15,903 nt of DNA from an uncultured Clostridia bacterium (GTDB lineage Bacteria > Bacillota > Clostridia > Oscillospirales > Oscillospiraceae), in contig CANDEH010000053.1 in assembly GCA_947383645.1 (NCBI GenBank), positions 1-15,903 on the forward strand. Direction: 5' to 3'. A model generated the notes under the pieces. It did no database searches, was not told where the DNA came from, and saw nothing but the letters and a program-made list of their open reading frames with translations. This document shows positions 1 to 5,142 of this stretch, in pieces (position 1 is the first letter of the stretch; every line of letters begins with the position of its first letter). Both the position numbers and the translations under genes were made by a program.

Positions 1-34
1 CCATTCCCTGCGCGTATGCGCATACCTTATGTGG

Positions 35-99
35 CTCTTGGGTTCCTTTCACACTTTCCTCCTTACCGTCATCCTGCTCTGCCGTCTTTTTTGACGGAC
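35..99 (-). repeat. Dispersed intergenic repeat, copy A
   Basis: These 65 bases match 3789-3853 at 59 positions by my hand alignment. Read on the minus strand, the unit has a run of A, then AAGGAGGA, then a GTG codon (plus 50-52) and the codons for MKGTQE, after which the two copies diverge. In copy A the reading frame stays open to the window edge and passes through the 12-base palindrome GTATGCGCATAC at 14-25. The copy lies just beyond the terminator of the SLH gene. It may be the 5' end of a small gene or a mobile intergenic element; the left part is outside the window. Confidence 0.7.
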
Positions 100-101
100 T
101 G

Positions 102-134
102 AAAAGAGCTCCTCCCATTGGGAGGAGCTCTTTT
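102..134 (-). terminator. Terminator of the SLH protein gene
   Basis: A perfect 15-bp stem (AAAAGAGCTCCTCCC and its complement) encloses a 3-base loop ATT. Both ends are A/T runs, so it can act in either direction. It lies 56 bases past the SLH stop codon on the minus strand, where it reads into TTTT. Confidence 0.9.
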
Positions 135-190
135 GCGCGCTTATCCGTCTCTCATATTTGCGCTGTGTATGCGCTCTGAGAAGCCGGTTT

Positions 191-3100
191 TCAGGAATAC
201 ATTGCCAGAATATACCGGTGGAGCATGGTGGCTACCTCGGCGCGGGTGGCCTGCCCGGCGGGGTCCAGCAGATTGCCGGCCTTGCCGGTCAGAATGCCCT
301 GCTCCACGGCCCAGCTCATCGCCTCCCTGGCGTAAGCGCTGACCTTCTCGCTGTCCGCAAACCGGCTCAGATCGCCATAGCCTGCGGAGGCCCCGGCGTA
401 GCGATAGAGCATGGCGGCCAGCTGCTCGCGGGAGACAGTCCCGGTGGGATTGCTGCCGTCGGAGATACCCCTGCGCGTCGCCCAGGCCATCCCCTTCCCG
501 TAGGCGTCGCCGCTGGTGTCCTCTCCGTCCAGACGGGCCAGCACGGTCATCAGCATCTGCCGCGTCATGGGCGCGGCGGGGGTAAACGCGGCGGGGGCGG
601 TGCCGTTGAACAGCTCCCGGCTGGAGACGAAGTCCACCGCGTCCCTGGCCCAGTAGGTGCCGGCCACGTCGGCAAAGGTCTTGCTGTTGTCCTCGATGCG
701 CAGGGTGATGCCGCCGTCGATCCGCAGCACCAGACTGCTCCCGGTGGCCGCGGCGGTGGGTAAAATGCGCTCCTCCCCGCCGGAAACCAGCACCGCCACG
801 GTGCCGCCGGTCATGCGCTGCACGGGGATGCGCACCTCGGTGGACTTTCTCACACCGGTGATTTTGACGGTGGATCCCCTCGGCGTCTCCACAGGCAGAA
901 CCACCCGGCTGCCGGCCCGCTCGCCGATGGATACGGTAGTGGTGATTGTCCCGTCCTTCTTCGTCTCCACCACGGTCTTCGTGCCGTTCTTCTCCGTGGT
1001 GGTCTCGGTGACAGTGCCGGTGACCGTATCGGTGACAGTGCGCGTCACGGAGCCGTCTGCGTTGGTGGTGGTTGTGGTGGTCTCCTTCCTGCTGTCGCTG
1101 GAGCCGCCGCTGCCGGGACGGCTGGGAGCGACGGGGGCGGCGGGCCAAGGGATCAGGAAGCCGCTTTTCTGCTCATAGTTACTGACTGTCCCGGTGGGCG
1201 TAAAGACCCAGCCGAAGGCCGTGCCCTGCTCGATGGTCCGGTCCTCCACCCAGGCCAGCTGTCCGTCCACGACGGCGCCGGTGTTTCCCAGCCGGAACCC
1301 GCCGGCGGGAGGATACAGTCCCACCGACCGCAGCCCCACCGCGGACTGGACCGTGTCGCAGGTGGGCGTCCCGGTGATGACAGCCTTTCGGACGGTGAAG
1401 CTGAGTACCAGCTCGCCCAGATACCCGTCGGTGTCGGGCCGGATGGTCACGGTGTAGCTGCCAGCGTCCACGGGAGCCGCGGTAAGGACGGCGGCGTCCT
1501 GTCCGGCGTAGGTGTAGGTGAAGCCGCCGCTGTAGCCGGCGGCGGCGGGCGTACCGGTGTATCCGGCGTGGGCGCTGCCGTTGTAGGAGGCGTCCGCCGC
1601 CTGCACGCCGGTGATCTCGATGGGAATCCCGTCCACCAGCTCCACGCTGACCTCTACCACGGCGTCGCTGTACCGCGCCATCTCCGCCGTTACAGTGATG
1701 GTTACTGTGGTGGGGGCGGTGGCGGGGGCGGTGTCATAGGTGAGGATGCCGTCCGCGCCAACCTGCACGTTTTGCAGATAGATGTTGCTGCCGCTGACGG
1801 CGGTATAGGTGGTCTCGCCCCGGTTTTCCGGCAGCAGCGCGCCGATGTCCACCCGGTTGCCGGTGGTGGCCTCGGCCATGGGGACCTGCTTTTTCACCGT
1901 CTGCCGGGCGGTCTCCGCGGGGAGGTCGGCCTTTGTGATGGGAAAGGTGTAGGTGAGTGTGCCGGTGTAGCTCCCCGCGCCGGTGACGGTGACAGTGGCC
2001 GTGCCCACATCGGTGTTGTTGGAGTAGGACACGGTGTAGTCCGTCCCCTCCCGGAGGCTGGCGCTGGACACGCGGCCGGCAATGGGCTGGCCGGTGTAGG
2101 CCGCCGCCGAGGTGTCCACGGTGAACATGGCCTCCGTCAGGGGCGTTTGGCCGGCGGTGGCGGGGGTGATGTTGCCGTAAATGCGCTCAATGCGGTCCTC
2201 GCGTGTATCCGTTGATGTCAGGACATAATATTCCCCCACCTGCACATTTTTCAGAGAGAAAAACAGCAGATTATTGTGATCATCAGGGGCAGGATCAGTC
2301 CCCCGGAGAGTGATGAGAAAGCGATCCATCAAAACGGAGGCCGTATCAATTTCCACGCTCTTAGGCTGTATCAGGCCAATCTCCCTCTCCTGCGCACTGG
2401 GAAGATTGGTACTGCCGGCAATCAATTCCACGGTACAGTTTTTCAGCACCAAAGCATTCCGGACTGAAACGTTACACCTATCAATCTTGACCTGTGCATC
2501 GGGGTCTGTGACCCTCAGCCTGCCGCCGGTAATACGCATATCATTTGCTCTGATGGGACGTGTGTCATATGTTAAAAAGCCATCCTCATCATCGCTTAGC
2601 TGTCCGCCGTGCTCATCTGCGCCGCGTGTTGTGTTGATCGTCAGGGCACCGCCTGTCATAGCCAGCGTCCCAGTGCAGGAGATACCTGTGCCTGCGAGGC
2701 TGCTGTTATCAGCGCTTTTTATTGCTCCCACAGAAATAGAAATGTTTCCGCCGTTAACCGTCACGTTGGCGGCCTCGATTGCGTCATCATTCGAGCGCAC
2801 AGTCACATTTCCGCTTTCCAAGATGAAATTGTCGGCCCCAACAGCCCGGAAACTCCGGCTCGTCTGAATATTCAGAGCGCCGCCGCCTGTGATGGTCAGC
2901 GTATGCCCTGCCGCCTCCAGCGCCCCGTCCCCCACGGTGATGGTATTCACCGTACCTTCCGTAAGGTAAACGGTGGCATCGCAGTTAAAATAGAGCCCGC
3001 TGGCGTCGGGACCGGTGATCTCCGCGCCGCTCAGCGTCAGCGTCTTGGAGGCGCTGTCCCAAGACCATGTGCCCTTTACCTCATAGAAATTATCGGTGTA

Positions 3101-3235
3101 GTTTCCCGTGCTGGAATCCTTGTCCTCGCTGTCCGTAAAGGACAGTGCGTACATGCTGCCCGCCCGCGCGGGCGTGGGACATAGGGACAGTACCATGATC
3201 AGGGCAAGCCCCAGCGATAGCAGTTTTCTTCTCAT
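191..3235 (-). CDS. Secreted SLH-domain surface protein with beta-helix and Ig-like modules
   Basis: This 1014-residue protein is probably exported and held non-covalently on the cell wall. Residues 1-25 form a signal peptide ending at ARA. Residues about 27-350 carry repeated short beta-strand units (for example LTITGGGALNIQ, VTVNGGNISI), like the parallel beta-helix carbohydrate-binding domain of the Cthe_2159 type. Two MBG/YDG-like Ig modules follow at about 365-440 and 545-625 (YTGQ...GTDYTVSYSNNTDVGTATVTV; SYNGSAHAGYTG). A Thr-rich linker lies at about 705-770. Three SLH repeats close the protein at about 854-908, 909-958 and 959-1012, with motifs FADV, W, REQ/RAE. The AGGAGG site lies 12 bases before the ATG. 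No sortase motif is seen. The gene is alone on its transcript. The stretch encoding residues about 125-345 is clearly less GC-rich than its flanks. The ligand is unknown; the architecture is secure. Confidence 0.9.
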   Translation of the reverse strand: MRRKLLSLGLALIMVLSLCPTPARAGSMYALSFTDSEDKDSSTGNYTDNFYEVKGTWSWDSASKTLTLSGAEITGPDASGLYFNCDATVYLTEGTVNTITVGDGALEAAGHTLTITGGGALNIQTSRSFRAVGADNFILESGNVTVRSNDDAIEAANVTVNGGNISISVGAIKSADNSSLAGTGISCTGTLAMTGGALTINTTRGADEHGGQLSDDEDGFLTYDTRPIRANDMRITGGRLRVTDPDAQVKIDRCNVSVRNALVLKNCTVELIAGSTNLPSAQEREIGLIQPKSVEIDTASVLMDRFLITLRGTDPAPDDHNNLLFFSLKNVQVGEYYVLTSTDTREDRIERIYGNITPATAGQTPLTEAMFTVDTSAAAYTGQPIAGRVSSASLREGTDYTVSYSNNTDVGTATVTVTGAGSYTGTLTYTFPITKADLPAETARQTVKKQVPMAEATTGNRVDIGALLPENRGETTYTAVSGSNIYLQNVQVGADGILTYDTAPATAPTTVTITVTAEMARYSDAVVEVSVELVDGIPIEITGVQAADASYNGSAHAGYTGTPAAAGYSGGFTYTYAGQDAAVLTAAPVDAGSYTVTIRPDTDGYLGELVLSFTVRKAVITGTPTCDTVQSAVGLRSVGLYPPAGGFRLGNTGAVVDGQLAWVEDRTIEQGTAFGWVFTPTGTVSNYEQKSGFLIPWPAAPVAPSRPGSGGSSDSRKETTTTTTNADGSVTRTVTDTVTGTVTETTTEKNGTKTVVETKKDGTITTTVSIGERAGSRVVLPVETPRGSTVKITGVRKSTEVRIPVQRMTGGTVAVLVSGGEERILPTAAATGSSLVLRIDGGITLRIEDNSKTFADVAGTYWARDAVDFVSSRELFNGTAPAAFTPAAPMTRQMLMTVLARLDGEDTSGDAYGKGMAWATRRGISDGSNPTGTVSREQLAAMLYRYAGASAGYGDLSRFADSEKVSAYAREAMSWAVEQGILTGKAGNLLDPAGQATRAEVATMLHRYILAMYS

Positions 3236-3260
3236 TTTTTCTTAAACCCTCCTGTTTGTT

Positions 3261-3270
3261 ACTGCGCAGT
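3261..3270. repeat. Ten-base palindrome in the SLH leader
   Basis: ACTGCGCAGT is a perfect palindrome, followed by TGCGCA. In the SLH mRNA, TGCGC-ACT-GCGCA can form a small hairpin a few bases upstream of the AGGAGG ribosome site, where it could affect translation. The regulatory role is a guess. Confidence 0.35.
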
Positions 3271-3284
3271 GCGCAAAATCTCAA

Positions 3285-3335
3285 CGGTCCGGCCCTTGGG
3301 AGAAGAGATTTATCCATCTCCCGCAGGCCCAACCG
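3285..3335 (-). promoter_or_regulatory. Long stem-loop in the SLH mRNA leader
   Basis: On the minus strand the outer arms CGGTTGGGCC and GGCCGGACCG pair at nine of ten positions, one of them a U-G wobble. After a 3x3 internal loop, GGGAGA pairs with TCTCCC around a 13-base loop. The wobble would be an A-C mismatch in plus-strand RNA, which favours a role in the SLH transcript. No T run follows, so it is not an obvious terminator. It may affect stability or translation. I do not recognise a known riboswitch class. Confidence 0.5.
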
Positions 3336-3420
3336 CCGAGAATAACAAATGCGCGCACAGGTATACTTTACCCATGCACGCACAAAAGGGCCTTGCTATG
3401 CGTTTGCACAACGACAGAAA

Positions 3421-3447
3421 TGCACTTGCGAATTTTGACCAAGTGCA
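3421..3447. promoter_or_regulatory. Palindromic operator-like site between divergent promoters
   Basis: TGCACTTG and CAAGTGCA are perfect 8-base inverted arms separated by 11 bases. The site covers the -35 region of the plus-strand promoter and abuts the -10 of the minus-strand promoter, where a regulator could control both. Several other TGCA-containing words lie within 100 bases (3351, 3374, 3405, 3486). The bound protein is unknown. Confidence 0.5.
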
Positions 3448-3454
3448 TTATACT
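3426..3454 (+). promoter_or_regulatory. Promoter of the 3461-3671 transcription unit
   Basis: TTGCGA (3426-3431), a 17-base spacer and TATACT (3449-3454) form a sigma-70-type promoter reading right. Its -10 overlaps the minus-strand -10 at 3447-3452, so the two promoters could hardly be occupied together. Confidence 0.5.
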
Positions 3455-3476
3455 GTAGAAGTGGTGCTCCTGTATA
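3447..3476 (-). promoter_or_regulatory. Probable promoter of the SLH gene
   Basis: On the minus strand TATACA (plus 3471-3476), an 18-base spacer and a perfect TATAAT (plus 3447-3452) are seen. Starting here gives a leader of about 200 bases that contains the stem-loop at 3285-3335. The -35 matches the consensus at four of six bases. Confidence 0.45.
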
Positions 3477-3671
3477 GGAGTTGTGTGCATGGTGGTGCCT
3501 TCACCTGTTCACAGGGGGTAGGTGGCTGCAACCGCCTGCCCCTGCCGCACGTTATTCTCGTAGCCCTATTGTATCTCAGTTTTTGGCAGATTGCAAGTGG
3601 ATTTGCCGCTTTTTTCATTTTTTACACCTATCTTCTTTACATGAAAAAGTCTGCCTATTAGCAGACTTTTT
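3461..3671 (+). ncRNA. Candidate small structured RNA or small-protein transcript
   Basis: A promoter at 3426-3454 and a strong terminator at 3644-3671 bound about 210 bases with no known gene. The RNA would contain a hairpin of about 12 bp, GGGGGTAGGTGG (3514-3525) with CCGCCTGCCCCT (3532-3543), loop CTGCAA. Its U-G and G-U pairs would be A-C mismatches in minus-strand RNA, which points to plus-strand function. A smaller hairpin CCTG-TTCA-CAGG lies at 3504-3515. Possible coding: an 11-codon ORF at 3489-3521 (MVVPSPVHRG) after GGAG, or a 58-codon hydrophobic ORF at 3485-3661 (PHVILVALLYLSFWQIASG..., C-terminal MKKSAY) with a poorly spaced ribosome site. The second would resemble a type I toxin in general form only. 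It could be a regulatory RNA, a type I toxin locus or part of a repeat family. Confidence 0.4.
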
Positions 3672-3806
3672 CGACAGGCTGGAGCAAATTGCGGCCGATG
3701 ACCGCAATTTGTCGCCTGTGCCTGAGCCGCGCAGTGGCGAGGAAATGTCCTTGGGGTGCGGACGGGCGATTGCACGCGAAAGGAACCCCTCTTGGGTTCC
3801 TTTCAC
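3615..3806 (-). CDS. Hypothetical 63-residue ORF in repeat copy B
   Basis: AAGGAGGA followed by GTG (plus 3804-3806) opens a 63-codon frame beginning MKGTQEGFLSRAIARP and ending CKEDRCKK. The start is credible because copy A keeps the same ribosome site, GTG and six codons. Against it, the frame runs through three inverted repeats: 3778-3804 covering the start codon, 3685-3711, and the terminator at 3644-3671, so transcription would often stop before the end. The composition is basic and low in hydrophobic residues, and I recognise no domain. It may be a non-coding structured element that happens to be open, or a small gene carried by a repeat. Confidence 0.25.
   Translation of the reverse strand: MKGTQEGFLSRAIARPHPKDISSPLRGSGTGDKLRSSAAICSSLSKKSANRQTFSCKEDRCKK
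3644..3671 (+). terminator. Terminator of the small plus-strand unit
   Basis: AAAAAGTCTGC (3644-3654) pairs with GCAGACTTTTT (3661-3671) around the loop CTATTA. It is a textbook intrinsic terminator on the plus strand and also ends in T on the minus strand, so it could stop traffic from both sides. Confidence 0.85.
3685..3711. repeat. Ten-bp inverted repeat
   Basis: CAAATTGCGG and CCGCAATTTG are perfect arms around the 7-base loop CCGATGA. No T run follows on either strand. It is one of three hairpins packed into 3644-3804 within repeat copy B. Confidence 0.6.
3778..3804 (-). promoter_or_regulatory. Hairpin covering the GTG start of the 63-residue ORF
   Basis: GAAAGGAACCC and GGGTTCCTTTC are perfect 11-bp arms around a 5-base loop. 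On the minus strand the hairpin overlaps the last base of the GTG codon and lies just after AAGGAGGA, so it could hinder translation initiation. Copy A keeps the right arm but not the left, so the hairpin is specific to copy B. Confidence 0.45.
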
Positions 3807-3853
3807 ACTATCCTCCTTACCGCTATCCTACTCTGCCGACTTTTTTGACAGAC
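3789..3853 (-). repeat. Dispersed intergenic repeat, copy B
   Basis: This is the partner of 35-99, with about 91 % identity over 65 bases. As in copy A, it follows the terminator of a minus-strand gene and contains an A run, AAGGAGGA and a GTG opening MKGTQE. Identity stops abruptly at the GAG codon on one side and near GTC on the other. Two copies within 4 kb suggest a multi-copy family in this genome. Confidence 0.7.
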
Positions 3854-3892
3854 AGAGACGCCCCGCCGGTTGAAGCCGGTGGGGCGTCTCTG
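3853..3892 (-). terminator. Probable terminator of the aconitase-IDH operon
   Basis: CAGAGACGCCCC pairs with GGGGCGTCTCTG. The stem continues through one mismatch into CCGG/CCGG around a 6-base loop. It lies 22 bases past the isocitrate dehydrogenase stop. The minus-strand T run after it is poor (TCTGTC), so termination may be incomplete and let transcripts reach repeat copy B. Confidence 0.65.
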
Positions 3893-3914
3893 TTGGTTCG
3901 CTATCCTCTGCCCG

Positions 3915-5129
3915 TTACCCTCTGGCCGCCGCCAGCTTCTCGGCCACAGCGTCCAGAAATGCGCCGGAGTCCACGGCCCGGGCGGCAAAGCCCGGCTCCA
4001 CCAGGCTTACCAGGTCCCTGGTCATAACGCCCCCGTTCAGGGTGTCCAGGCACGCCTGCTCCAGCTGTCCGGCGAAGGCCGTCAGCTCCGCGAGGCCGTC
4101 CAGCTCCCCCCGGCGGCGGAGGGCCCCGGTCCAGGCGAAGATGGTGGCCATGGGATTGGTGGAGGTCCGCTCTCCCTTGAGATGGCGGTAGTAGTGGCGG
4201 GTGACGGTGCCGTGGGCCGCCTCAAACTCCATGGTGCCGTCGGGGGAGACCAGGACGCTGGTCATCATGGCCAGGCTCCCGAAGGCGGTGGAGACCATGT
4301 CGCTCATCACGTCGCCGTCGTAGTTCTTGCAGGCCCAGATGTAACCGCCCTCGCTGCGGATGACCCGGGCCACCGCGTCGTCAATGAGGGTGTAGAAATA
4401 GGTGAGGCCCAGGGTCTCGAATTGAGGCTTGTAGGTCTCAAACTCCTCCTCAAAGATCTCCTTGAAGGCCCCGTCGTAGACCTTGGCGATGGTGTCCTTG
4501 GTGGAGAACCACAGGTCCTGCTTCGTGTCGATGGCGTACTGGAAGCAGGCGCGGGCGAAGGATCGGATGGAGCGCTCCTTATTGTGGGCCCCCTGCCACA
4601 CGGCGGGACCGTCCACCTTCTGCACAAAAAGAGTCTCCTCGCTGCCATCGTCGCCGCGGAAGGTCATGGTGCACTCTCCAGGGACACTGGTGCGCAGGTC
4701 CACGGCCTTGTACACGTCGCCGTAGGCGTGGCGGGCGATGGTGATGGGGCGCTTCCAGTTCTTCACCACCGGCTTGATGGCGTCGATACAGATGGGGGTA
4801 CGGAACACCGTGCCGTCTAAGATAGAGCGGATGGTGCCGTTGGGGCTCTTCCACATCTCGGTGAGCTGGGGGTACTCCTCCATCCGCTGCCTGTTGGGGG
4901 TGATGGTGGCGCACTTCACCGCCACGCCGTACTTCCGGGTGGCGTGGGCGGCATCCACGGTGACCTGATCCCGGGTCTCGTTGCGGTGGAGGAGGCCCAA
5001 GTCGTAGTACTCGGTCTTCAGGTCCACAAAGGGAAGAATCAGCTTGTCCTTTATCATCTGCCAGAGGATGCGGGTCATCTCGTCCCCGTCCATCTCCACC
5101 AGGGGGGTGGTCATCTTGATTTTTTCCAT
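3915..5129 (-). CDS. icd: NADP-dependent isocitrate dehydrogenase, eukaryotic-like type
   Basis: This 404-residue cytosolic enzyme oxidatively decarboxylates isocitrate to 2-oxoglutarate and CO2, giving NADPH. It follows the mammalian IDH1-like branch rather than the E. coli Icd branch. Visible landmarks are SPNGTIR (95-101) with R101, R110, ARHAYGD (132-138, R133 and Y136), STKD with K211, LIDD with D250, NYDGDVMSD (269-277) with metal ligands D273 and D277, and AAHGTVTRH (305-313). In this family that Arg-His pair contacts the 2'-phosphate of NADP. The length fits the family. The start has AGAGGAG 8 bases upstream, overlapping the end of the aconitase gene. The 13-base gap shows co-transcription with the enzyme that supplies its substrate. 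The likely role is 2-oxoglutarate supply for glutamate. No citrate synthase is in the window. Confidence 0.95.
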   Translation of the reverse strand: MEKIKMTTPLVEMDGDEMTRILWQMIKDKLILPFVDLKTEYYDLGLLHRNETRDQVTVDAAHATRKYGVAVKCATITPNRQRMEEYPQLTEMWKSPNGTIRSILDGTVFRTPICIDAIKPVVKNWKRPITIARHAYGDVYKAVDLRTSVPGECTMTFRGDDGSEETLFVQKVDGPAVWQGAHNKERSIRSFARACFQYAIDTKQDLWFSTKDTIAKVYDGAFKEIFEEEFETYKPQFETLGLTYFYTLIDDAVARVIRSEGGYIWACKNYDGDVMSDMVSTAFGSLAMMTSVLVSPDGTMEFEAAHGTVTRHYYRHLKGERTSTNPMATIFAWTGALRRRGELDGLAELTAFAGQLEQACLDTLNGGVMTRDLVSLVEPGFAARAVDSGAFLDAVAEKLAAARG

Positions 5130-5142
5130 GGGGGTTCTCCTC

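Noticed and set aside
82..97. CCGTC-TTTTTT-GACGG hairpin in repeat copy A as a terminator
   Set aside because: The stem is only 5 bp, with the T run in the loop, and it is not preserved in copy B.
960..1090. Short tandem-like DNA repeats rich in GTG/GGT
   Set aside because: They simply encode the Thr/Val-rich linker of the SLH protein; no regular unit length suggests a separate repeat element.
3870..4820. 316-codon plus-strand frame opposite isocitrate dehydrogenase
   Set aside because: Shadow of a highly conserved enzyme; no recognisable domain or ribosome site.
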